NCBI GenBank assembly: GCA_040403315.1
Contig: JBBAKX010000003.1
Span: 1-64,000 of the forward strand
Reading direction: 5' to 3'
From: CAMCXT01 sp040403315
GTDB taxonomy: Bacteria; Bacteroidota; Bacteroidia; M30B66
Length of the DNA: 64,000 nt
The notes beneath the pieces were generated by a model. That model ran no database searches. It was not told where the DNA came from and saw nothing but the letters and a program-made list of their open reading frames with translations. The position numbers were made by a program, and so were the translations under genes. Positions 1 to 8,074 of the stretch are shown here, in pieces. Each line of letters starts with the position of its first letter. Position 1 is the stretch's first letter.

Positions 1-2332
1 TGCTATTTACTGTTGCAACCCCAGGGGCATCTGATGTCCAAGCGCCTCCAGCATTCCCGTTTGAACTGAATGTTGTAGTTCCAGCTGCGCAAATGTTCTG
101 CGTTCCGCTTAGCGTTCCTGCATTTGGCGCAGCAGTAACCGTAACGGTTCTAGTGGCTGTAGTATTGGCGCATCCGCCAGTTCCGGTTATTGTGTAAGTG
201 ATGTTGGCTGTTCCGGGAGCAACGCCTGTTATAACACCTGTACTGATGTTAACAGTGGCTATACCTGTGGCGTCTGATGTCCAAGCACCTCCGGCATTTC
301 CGTTTGAACTAAATGTTGTAGTTCCGGCTGCGCAAATGTTCTGTGTTCCGCTGAGCGTTCCGGCATTAGGAGCTGCAGTAACGGTTACAGTGCGCGTGGC
401 AGTTGTATTTGTACAAGGTGCTGTTCCAGTTACGGTGTAGGTGATGGTAGCAGTTCCTGCGGCAATGCCCGAAATAGCTCCCGTTGATGCGTTTATGGTT
501 GCCACGGCAGCGTCGCTAGTCGACCAAAAACCGCCTGCATTACCGTTGCTCGAGAAGGTAGTCGATCCACCTACACAAATGTTTTGAGTACCACTTATGG
601 TACCTGCATTGGGCGGTGTAACAACTGTTACTGTAGTTGATCCTGATTTAGAAAAACCCGTTGCATCTGAAACGGTAAGGTTATAGGTTGTTGTGGCTGA
701 AATGCTTACGCCCGTTGGGCTGGAAGCCGATGAGGTGAATCCTGCAGGTGAAGATGTCCAAGAATACACCGGTGTGGGACTTCCCGAAAGCATCACCTCG
801 TCGATAGCCCAAACTTCGTTTGCAGCATTGTTTAGCATAGTAACGCGCACCCGCACTTGCGTTGAGTTGTCAGGAAGGTCAATGACTAAGCGGCTGTAAC
901 CGTCTGTAGTTCTTGTTCCACCTCCAGATGGAGCCAATGCAGTTGGTGTGTTGTTTCCGTCGTAGGTGGCTGTAGCAACTCCGGTTCCAGTGATGTATCC
1001 CCAATAAGCATTGTTATTACCGCTGATAAGTAACTCATTCGAATAATTTGTTCCTCCATCGAGCGAAATGGAAACTGTAACGTTATCTGAACCGTCTGCG
1101 CCGTTCGACGCACTGCCTGATGAAAAAGACGCCAAATTCAAGGATACCGACTTACTTGTGTAGGAAGCTAATCCTGTTACGTTGGCAAATGTTACCGTAG
1201 CAGTTCCATTGTTGATGCGATATCCTGTTGCACTGTTGTATCCATATGGCGATGATGCGGGACCATCACCTGATGCGATTGTTCCGGTTTGTGCATTACC
1301 TCCGGTTGCGGCATAGGTCATAGTGTTACCAGTAGATTCAAAACCCTGAAAACCTATAGGAGCCATACTCATATTACCAGTCAACGTATTCGATAAGTTG
1401 ATGGTTGATGTTCCGCAAACGGAAGCAACACTCGGGCTTACTGCAAGACTAGATGCTGGACGCAGTGCCAAAAACATAGCACCGAAGGGATCGCTCCCTG
1501 ACAAGGTTACGTTTCCCCTACCTGTTGCACCGGCAGCGCTTTTGAGCGCCCAAGCGGCCGCCACGGCACCGTCATCCTGATTAGTTGTTAGGTTGTCATA
1601 GAGCTCCGTGAGAGTCGAAGGGGCTGTGGCAGTCCACGTTGAATGTGTATTATCGTCAGCTACCATACTCAACATGATTAATGCCGAGTTCGAGGTTGCG
1701 GAATTGATTGAAAATGCAGAAGCTGTAGCCGATGATCCAATATTGATTATTCCCGGATCAGAGTCAAAAGGTCCACCTGCAGTTCCATCAGCATTAAGGC
1801 CTCCGGTTGCTGTGGCGCCAGAGAAAGCGACCATCGAACCAATAGCCATGTCTGCTCGCGAGTTGGGCAAGGCGAAACTGAATGAAGACCCCTCAGTTCC
1901 ATCGGCTACGCGATAAAGCATTGTACCATGCCAAGCATTTTGACCATCTACAGTACCATCACTGCGTATTATTCTTCCATCAATTAATGTCCAGCCGGTG
2001 GCGGTAACATTGCTTAGACCTCCGTTGTCATTGTCTGTCTCGTTCTGTAAAACAGAAACAATCATCACATCGCCTGCAACCACCCCTGTAGGTTTGTTGA
2101 TTGTCATTGCAGCCGTTGCAGATGAGATAGTTGCTGTAGTGGCCGTCCCCCGCTGGGCAATCTGAGCCTGACCTGAAAAACTCAGGCCGAAGAGCAGCAG
2201 TATCATGATAGACAGTAATGGTCTATTGTGATACTTTTTATTTAACAGCGAGGCTCCGAGTTGCTTGGTTAGCCAATTTTGCTGACTCGGGTGATTTTTT
2301 GACTGATCTGAAGCAAGTAATTGTCTGCTCAT
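1..2332 (-). CDS. Large secreted protein with tandem Ig-like (BIG_2-type) repeats, 3' end outside window
   Basis: The frame is open from an ATG at 2332 down to base 1 (777 codons) with no stop, so the gene continues past the left edge. The N-terminus is long and basic, followed by a hydrophobic stretch near residues 42-57 ending in a signal-peptidase-like site (SGQAQ). Residues about 60-300 form a domain with many Ala, Thr and Gly residues. About 300-520 look like a jelly-roll. After that come repeats of about 81 residues, each with NAGT(I/L)SGTQNIC and a TATRTVTVT end, which resemble bacterial Ig-like group 2 domains. The repeats are also alike at DNA level, with a 243-bp period. A cell-surface or adhesin role is likely. 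A C-terminal T9SS domain would be expected but lies outside the window. Small forward-strand ORFs here are shadows. Confidence 0.85.
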   Translation of the reverse strand, partial: MSRQLLASDQSKNHPSQQNWLTKQLGASLLNKKYHNRPLLSIMILLLFGLSFSGQAQIAQRGTATTATISSATAAMTINKPTGVVAGDVMIVSVLQNETDNDNGGLSNVTATGWTLIDGRIIRSDGTVDGQNAWHGTMLYRVADGTEGSSFSFALPNSRADMAIGSMVAFSGATATGGLNADGTAGGPFDSDPGIINIGSSATASAFSINSATSNSALIMLSMVADDNTHSTWTATAPSTLTELYDNLTTNQDDGAVAAAWALKSAAGATGRGNVTLSGSDPFGAMFLALRPASSLAVSPSVASVCGTSTINLSNTLTGNMSMAPIGFQGFESTGNTMTYAATGGNAQTGTIASGDGPASSPYGYNSATGYRINNGTATVTFANVTGLASYTSKSVSLNLASFSSGSASNGADGSDNVTVSISLDGGTNYSNELLISGNNNAYWGYITGTGVATATYDGNNTPTALAPSGGGTRTTDGYSRLVIDLPDNSTQVRVRVTMLNNAANEVWAIDEVMLSGSPTPVYSWTSSPAGFTSSASSPTGVSISATTTYNLTVSDATGFSKSGSTTVTVVTPPNAGTISGTQNICVGGSTTFSSNGNAGGFWSTSDAAVATINASTGAISGIAAGTATITYTVTGTAPCTNTTATRTVTVTAAPNAGTLSGTQNICAAGTTTFSSNGNAGGAWTSDATGIATVNISTGVITGVAPGTANITYTITGTGGCANTTATRTVTVTAAPNAGTLSGTQNICAAGTTTFSSNGNAGGAWTSDAPGVATVNS
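90..600. repeat. Tandem 243-bp repeats encoding Ig-like domains
   Basis: The motif CAAATGTT begins at 90, 333 and 576, so the spacing is exactly 243 bp (81 codons) twice. The units starting at 90 and 333 are nearly identical over long stretches. The third has diverged in the part farthest from the left edge. The repeats are in frame in the minus-strand surface protein, and the array probably continues beyond base 1. The near identity suggests recent duplication or homogenisation by recombination. Confidence 0.85.
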
Positions 2333-2748
2333 GTGGGTTGGTTTTGGCAATTTGATACGACCAACCTAATTCTGTGTTACGTCTTAATCCCAAATGAGTA
2401 TATATACCCACTTAAAATCGACGTAAGCTTACGCAACATTTTTACAAATGCACATGCTGCATGAGTAAATTAACTATATGTTGCTTTGGAAACTAGGTTA
2501 GGCCATATTTCGGGTGTAAAATTACTTTTAAGTTGAGTTTTTATTGATAGGTATTGATGCTTATTTTTCATATGATTTTTAATCCCCAATTTTCTCGTTC
2601 TTGCCTACGTAATCAAGCAAATACCATAAAAATAATTATGGTGATTTTTTGAACGACTTCCCACGATGATATTTACGCTGCAGAGATCAAAAAAAACCTT
2701 GTCAACTTTTCTTAATTTTCGTCAAAATATTTATGACAAAATCGACGC
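2333..2748. promoter_or_regulatory. Divergent intergenic region with two palindromes
   Basis: This 416-bp AT-rich gap separates two divergently transcribed surface-protein genes. It contains a perfect 12-bp palindrome, CGTAAGCTTACG, at 2422-2433, and a second, CATGCTGCATG, at 2453-2463. Both lie about 90-130 bp upstream of the minus-strand start and could be operators. No clear TAnnTTTG box was found for either gene. No gene is visible. Confidence 0.4.
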
Positions 2749-3999
2749 ATGAAAAATGCTATTTGGCTTTTTGCCGCAGTACTACTTTTTCAAATCATTA
2801 CGTCTATCAATGTTGTGGATGTGCATTCAAACAATGCAGGCGCAAACACAGGATATACAGGCTCTCCCAACGAGTTCAATAGCCGAACCTGCTCCAGTCA
2901 GAATGGTGGTTGTCACAGTGGAGGCGGTTCCACTTTTCAACAAGGAATGATCACGAGCAATGTACCCGATTGCGGCTATACACCCGGAGAAACCTACACT
3001 ATAACATTAACTGTTTCGTCTCCAGGAAGAAGTGAATTCGGGTTTAGTGTTTCGCCTCAATTAGATGGAGGAGCAACGGCAGGTTCCATGATTTCCACCG
3101 CAGGAACCCAATTAAATGGAAGTGGAAGATACCTCACCCATACAGCCGCTGGAACTTCAGAAAGTAGTCCCAATACACGCGTTTGGACATTCAGCTGGAT
3201 TGCGCCCTCAGCAGGTTCAGGCAATGTAACATTTTACGCCGCTTTCAACGCTTCAAACAACAACAATGGAAGCTCTGGAGATCTTCTTTTCAATTCGAAC
3301 CTTTCTATTTTCGAAGGCTTGCAGCCAGAGCCACCTGCAATTTTTGGCAATTCTTCAGCATGCGTCGGAAACATCGTGAACCTTTCTACAAATTACACGA
3401 GTGGCATTGTTTGGAGTCCCGGAAATCAATCTTCCCAAGAAATTGAAACAACGTCTGCAGGCAGCTACCAAGTTACTGTAACCAACGAATGTGGCACGTC
3501 AACTTCTACAACTTTCGATCTCACTTTCGATCCTATTCCACCAACGCCAACTATCGGTTTCAATCAAATTACACAAAGAATAGAGAGTAATTTAATTGAC
3601 GATTACATTTATGCTTGGTACATCAATGGTGTTTTGGTTCCCGATTCAGTTTCATCCTCAATTGCTGCAACAGTACCAGGAATTTACACTGCTACAGCAT
3701 CGTCAGCTTCAGGATGTGAGAGCTTGTTGTCTGAACCATTCAATAACAATGTAATCTCAATAAACGATCTTAAACAGGAAGCAGCTTTCGATTTTTATCC
3801 CAATCCATCAAGAGGAGAAATCACGATCTTCAACAAACTAAATTCAGATTTACCTATTGTTGTACTTGATCAAATAGGTCGAGAAGTTCAAACGCTCACA
3901 CTTCTACCGGGAGCTAACTATATCCAAACTTTGACTTCTCCTGGTTTGTATTTCATGAGCAATCGGGATAACGTTGTTAGAAAACTTATCATTTTTTAA
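2749..3999 (+). CDS. Secreted protein with Reeler/choice-of-anchor V-like N-terminal domain and T9SS sorting domain
   Basis: The 416-residue protein begins with a signal peptide (about residues 1-20). Next comes a domain with TGYTGSPNE, a Cys48-x6-Cys55-His56 pair and a beta-sandwich region to about 190. This layout matches the choice-of-anchor V (Reeler-like) domains of Bacteroidota surface proteins; many relatives carry a CxxCH there. An Ig/PKD-like segment (about 195-260, with a Cys pair) follows. The C-terminus has FYPNPSRGE and a terminal KLIIF strand, a type A T9SS sorting domain. It is probably exported and attached to, or released from, the cell surface. The ligand is unknown. Confidence 0.8.
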   Translation: MKNAIWLFAAVLLFQIITSINVVDVHSNNAGANTGYTGSPNEFNSRTCSSQNGGCHSGGGSTFQQGMITSNVPDCGYTPGETYTITLTVSSPGRSEFGFSVSPQLDGGATAGSMISTAGTQLNGSGRYLTHTAAGTSESSPNTRVWTFSWIAPSAGSGNVTFYAAFNASNNNNGSSGDLLFNSNLSIFEGLQPEPPAIFGNSSACVGNIVNLSTNYTSGIVWSPGNQSSQEIETTSAGSYQVTVTNECGTSTSTTFDLTFDPIPPTPTIGFNQITQRIESNLIDDYIYAWYINGVLVPDSVSSSIAATVPGIYTATASSASGCESLLSEPFNNNVISINDLKQEAAFDFYPNPSRGEITIFNKLNSDLPIVVLDQIGREVQTLTLLPGANYIQTLTSPGLYFMSNRDNVVRKLIIF

Positions 4000-4137
4000 G
4001 TTGATTTGAAGCTTCTGCTAAGTCCTCAAGTTCATTCATGTTACGTTCTATTGATTTGAATAGACTTCCATAATTTCTTCTGTTCTCATTTTCAAAGAAC
4101 CATTACAAACGAATATTGACGGTAGATTCGCCTGAAT

Positions 4138-5466
4138 ATGACGAACATAGAATGGCTTGATTTCTACAGCCTGATTGGTTTTACTTCTGTACTGCTTTTC
4201 CAATTTTTGTTTGTTGGATTGCAATGGGCTTTCATTAAACGAAAGGAATATGGCTATTACATGGCGTATATGATTGGAATAGCTAGCTATTCTATTCTGA
4301 AGTACAGCCACTTAAAGATCCCGTTTATAGATCAAAGCACAATAAAATATCTCGAATTAAAACTCGAGTTGATATTACCCATTTTGATCTACTTCCTTTA
4401 TTATCGTTTTGCTCGGGCCTTTCTCGAAATGCCTAAACGATATGAGCGCTATAATGGATGGGTAAAAAAGATGGAGTATTTTCTTCTTATTTATATATGT
4501 ATAGAAGCTTGTTTGGTGATGCTGAAATTAGAGAAACCAACTAGAGAAATAGTTTTTCATGTTGTTTCATTTATCCTATTTAGCTTTTCATGTTACATGA
4601 TCTTCATTTTTCTGGAAATGAGAATCAAGCTCACTTATTTTATCGTGATCGGCGCACTGGTGCTGAATATAGGTGCATTCGCCACAATGGTTTTGTATAT
4701 CATGCGTGAAAATGGCGTCGGACTTGGTTTTCATCCAATGCTTGTTTCCAACCTTACCAATATTTTCGAGTTATTGGCCTTTTCTATAGGATTGTCTTAC
4801 AAAGCCATTGTAATTGATCGCGAAAGGTTATCAGCCAAAGAGGAGCTCATTTCGAACCTGCGTGAAAAATTCTCTTTGCAAGAAAAATTTTACAGAATCC
4901 GACAATCATCAGCCCGTGAATTGCACGATGAAATTGCTTCAGGAATGAGCGATCTGACGATTTTTACTGGATTAATCGAAAAAGAACTCAAGCCAGAACA
5001 AGAAAAACAAAGGCATTTGGTGAATCAAATTAAGATTCGCTCTGTCCAAATGTTGGAAGCACTTCACGATCTCATTTGGTCGCTTAATCCTGAAAATCAC
5101 TCGCTACAAGAACTCAATAAAAAGATCCAAGCATTGTCGCGCGAAAAGCTAGCACCTTTCAATATCGGCTGGAATGTTTCCATTGCTCCTGAATGGCTAG
5201 GCACACAGCCCGATTCGGTTTTGATGCGTAATGCGGTATCACTTTATCGAAATATCCTCGATTATTTTGCCCAACAAGGCATGAAAACCATCGATATATC
5301 CTTTGATGGGCCATCGAATGTGCTGTTGTTTTCAATCACTTTCTCTGCCAATAAATATGTAATCGATGAGCACTTCCTTCATCAAATACGAAAAACAGGT
5401 GCAACTTCAATTCAAGATCCTACAATCCTATCGTTTCAGTTAATCCTCACTAGAATTAGTGATTGA
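4138..5466 (+). CDS. Membrane sensor kinase-like protein with HisKA_3-type H-box and degenerate ATPase domain
   Basis: The 442-residue protein has about six or seven hydrophobic segments between residues 12 and 225. A coiled linker follows, then an H-box, ARELHDEIASGMSDL, with His263 as the likely phospho-acceptor, and the DLIWSLNPEN signature of LuxR-system kinases. The following region, where HATPase_c should be, lacks a clear N-box and has no DxGxG motif (about 355-442). It may therefore not bind ATP and might serve as a phospho-acceptor scaffold or a regulator of the neighbouring kinase. It is followed after 31 bp by a NarL-type response regulator and then by a complete kinase, so the three genes probably form one signalling unit. 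The signal sensed is unknown. Confidence 0.75.
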   Translation: MTNIEWLDFYSLIGFTSVLLFQFLFVGLQWAFIKRKEYGYYMAYMIGIASYSILKYSHLKIPFIDQSTIKYLELKLELILPILIYFLYYRFARAFLEMPKRYERYNGWVKKMEYFLLIYICIEACLVMLKLEKPTREIVFHVVSFILFSFSCYMIFIFLEMRIKLTYFIVIGALVLNIGAFATMVLYIMRENGVGLGFHPMLVSNLTNIFELLAFSIGLSYKAIVIDRERLSAKEELISNLREKFSLQEKFYRIRQSSARELHDEIASGMSDLTIFTGLIEKELKPEQEKQRHLVNQIKIRSVQMLEALHDLIWSLNPENHSLQELNKKIQALSREKLAPFNIGWNVSIAPEWLGTQPDSVLMRNAVSLYRNILDYFAQQGMKTIDISFDGPSNVLLFSITFSANKYVIDEHFLHQIRKTGATSIQDPTILSFQLILTRISD

Positions 5467-5497
5467 TAAAATCCTCTTTAAACCGTCCATTTGTTAA

Positions 5498-6133
5498 ATG
5501 GTTTCTATCGTTATTTTTGATGACAATCCCGGCCGCCGGGAAAGTCTGCGTATGCTTCTCGATTCCAGAGAGAACTTCCTTGTAACTGGAGAATTTCCAG
5601 ACTGTAGCAATGTGAAAGCAGAAATCGAAAAACTTCGTCCAGACGTTGTTTTGATGGACATCCAAATGCCGCAAGTGAATGGAATCGAGGGCGTTCGAAT
5701 CATTAAAGAATTCTTTCCTGACGTTCACGTGATCATGCAAACGGTATTCGAAGACGATGAGAAAATTTTCGATGCTATGCGATTTGGTGCATCCGGCTAC
5801 ATCCTCAAGAAAACCGATCCACAGCAAATCATTGTAGCCATCGAGGATGTTTTGAACGGAGGTTCTCCAATGACGCCAAGCATTGCCACCAGGGTAATTC
5901 ATTTTTTTAGGAAGCAGAACGATAAACGTCCAGAACAATATGGACTATCGGATCGCGAAGCTGAAATTTTACAATATCTTGTAGATGGATTAAGCTATAA
6001 AATGATTGCCGATAAAGTCAACATTAGCTATAACACAGTAAATTCACACATTAAGAAAATTTACGATAAATTACAGGTACATTCGGTCAGTGAAGCTGTT
6101 TCTAAAGCCATTCGGAATAATATTACACGTTAA
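5498..6133 (+). CDS. NarL/FixJ-family response regulator
   Basis: This 211-residue protein has an N-terminal receiver domain with acidic residues Asp8/Asp9, phospho-acceptor Asp54 (VVLMDIQMP), Thr82 and Lys104/105. The C-terminal LuxR-type helix-turn-helix begins with LSDREAEILQYLVDGLSYK. It should bind DNA as a dimer when phosphorylated. It sits between two kinase genes and overlaps the start of the second by 44 bp, so co-expression is likely. Targets are unknown; the palindromes at 2422-2463 are candidates by proximity only. Confidence 0.93.
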   Translation: MVSIVIFDDNPGRRESLRMLLDSRENFLVTGEFPDCSNVKAEIEKLRPDVVLMDIQMPQVNGIEGVRIIKEFFPDVHVIMQTVFEDDEKIFDAMRFGASGYILKKTDPQQIIVAIEDVLNGGSPMTPSIATRVIHFFRKQNDKRPEQYGLSDREAEILQYLVDGLSYKMIADKVNISYNTVNSHIKKIYDKLQVHSVSEAVSKAIRNNITR

Positions 6134-7973
6134 CTACATTGTAGTTTTATTGGGGTTTCTGCTGTTAATTTCCTGCGGCAACAATCAAGATCTAACAATG
6201 CTTTCTGCCAGTAAAACTACTGCGCACAACGATTCTATTCTCGCCAAGGTGACTGTTTTGATGGATGCCGGGGATTTTGAAAATGCCCAACAAATCCTGC
6301 TCAAAACGTTAGACGAATCAAAAAGTCAGTCGAATCAATACGATCAATACTTTCTGCATACCTATTTAGCAGAAGTAATGTATTACACAGCCTTGAATGA
6401 GCAAGGACTTCAAAATGCAGTGAAGGCCTTGAAGATTTCTCAAGCAATCAACAACGACACATTAATTGGCAATGCGCACAATTTGTTGGGATTGATTCAC
6501 CTCAACAGAGAAAGATTAGATTCCGCTCAAAATCATTTTGAAAAGGCACTGAAGTTATTGCCTCCAAAATTGAGTATTCAAGGGCTTTCGCGTTACGATC
6601 AGGTATTGTCGAACCTTGCCGAAACTTATTTGTATCTGAAGCAGCCCGATCAATCGATCAAGTTTTCTAGGGAAGCTATGATAAACAGCATTGAGCTCAA
6701 ATTTCCTCGGGCCGAAATCCTCAACCACTGGACACTCGGCGAAGCTTTTATATTGCAAGATAATCTCGATTCAGCCTACCATCATTTTAATTTAGGTATG
6801 CAAAATCCATATCTTAAAAAAGCACCTGATGTTCAGATATTTTTGTATGCAGGTCTAATAAAGACTGCAGCCAGCGCGGGAGATGTGAAGCAGATAGAAG
6901 CGTTAGAAGTCCAAAGTGTTTCCTTTGCTGAAAGCCACAAAAATTATGATTTCGCAATTATACAGTATTATTCGGCTGTGGTTAATGCGTTTTTAAAAAT
7001 TGGCGATTATCGGAAAGCATCGAATTATCAGCAAAAATTAAACAGCCTAAAAGACAATATTCGCCTCAAACGTGAAGAACTCCATGTGAGATTGTTGAAC
7101 TCGTATTATAAGAAGGAGCAAGAATTAGCGGTTGGTTTGGCAATCAAATCGCAACAAGAAAAAGAGATAGAATTAAATCACCGCATCTTAATCATTTTAG
7201 GTTTTCTCTTGGTTGTTTTGTCGTTGTTGTTTTTATTCTTTCGGCAGTGGATTAAGCAAAAACGAAAATTTGAAAGACTGCAATTTCAACATGAAAAAAC
7301 AGAAATTTTAAAGGCCCAAGAGTTGGAGAAACTGCAGGAACGTTTTACGGCAACTGAAGAAGAACGAAACCGAATAGCCCGTGAATTACATGATGATATT
7401 GGGAGTTCACTGAGCAGTGTGAGCATCTTTGCTGATTTGGCATCCAGAGAAGTTGACAAAGATCCTAGCAAGGCGCTAGAGCTCATCTTACGCGTAAAAT
7501 CGAAGACACAAGAGATTTCAGAAAATATTTCTGACCTTATTTGGTCTATTTATTCAAGAAACGATTCTTGGGGAAATCTTATCGACCGCATTAAAAACTT
7601 CTGCTTCGAAGTGCTTATCAGCAAAGGTGTGGAAGTAGTAATTTCTGATGACTACCGTTTGCACGACTTGGAAATTTCAATTCTGTACAAAAAGAATCTT
7701 CTGCTATTTCTCAAAGAAGCAGTGAACAACATTTCAAAATATGCCAATGCTACTCACGTGGAGATTTCGATGAAATTAGAAGACGATCAAATTCTAATCT
7801 CCATTCATGACAATGGCATCGGATTCGATCCAAAATCGATAAAGCGTGGAAATGGACTTGCAGGTTTTCATGCACGTGCCAGTGCGCTCGATGGAAATGC
7901 TACAATTGAGTCGGCGGTTGGAAAAGGAACCCAAATATTGTTCAGTTTCAAGATTGAATTGCCTAAACTGTAA
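6090..7973 (+). CDS. TPR-containing sensor histidine kinase with lipobox-like signal
   Basis: The 627-residue protein starts with a hydrophobic signal ending in LLISCG, so Cys29 fits a lipobox. TPR-like helical repeats span about 50-340. A transmembrane helix lies at about 366-384, then a coiled coil. The HisKA_3 H-box is RIARELHDDIGSS with His434, and HATPase_c has an N-box (KEAVNNISKYANATH, Asn546) and DNGIGF at 574-579. It is therefore a complete LuxR-system kinase, with a periplasmic TPR sensor. The start overlaps the upstream regulator by 44 bp. I keep it because later starts would destroy the signal sequence. It probably phosphorylates the regulator encoded just upstream. Confidence 0.9.
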   Translation: MKLFLKPFGIILHVNYIVVLLGFLLLISCGNNQDLTMLSASKTTAHNDSILAKVTVLMDAGDFENAQQILLKTLDESKSQSNQYDQYFLHTYLAEVMYYTALNEQGLQNAVKALKISQAINNDTLIGNAHNLLGLIHLNRERLDSAQNHFEKALKLLPPKLSIQGLSRYDQVLSNLAETYLYLKQPDQSIKFSREAMINSIELKFPRAEILNHWTLGEAFILQDNLDSAYHHFNLGMQNPYLKKAPDVQIFLYAGLIKTAASAGDVKQIEALEVQSVSFAESHKNYDFAIIQYYSAVVNAFLKIGDYRKASNYQQKLNSLKDNIRLKREELHVRLLNSYYKKEQELAVGLAIKSQQEKEIELNHRILIILGFLLVVLSLLFLFFRQWIKQKRKFERLQFQHEKTEILKAQELEKLQERFTATEEERNRIARELHDDIGSSLSSVSIFADLASREVDKDPSKALELILRVKSKTQEISENISDLIWSIYSRNDSWGNLIDRIKNFCFEVLISKGVEVVISDDYRLHDLEISILYKKNLLLFLKEAVNNISKYANATHVEISMKLEDDQILISIHDNGIGFDPKSIKRGNGLAGFHARASALDGNATIESAVGKGTQILFSFKIELPKL

Positions 7974-8074
7974 GTTGAATTAATCGTTATTTGTGTTGAG
8001 CAATATTGTTGATCCCTTCAACATTGTTTTTCACGTCGAATTGAAGATCGATATCGGTTAATTTGAATTTGATT

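Noticed and set aside
90..600. CRISPR array
   Set aside because: The 243-bp units are in frame and coding, with no spacer structure.
198..1916. Several short plus-strand and one minus-strand ORF in the first 2 kb
   Set aside because: They lie in other frames of the minus-strand Ig-repeat gene, which is open over the full 777 codons and has a signal peptide.
5456..5938. 160-codon minus-strand ORF
   Set aside because: It is antisense to a clear response-regulator gene.
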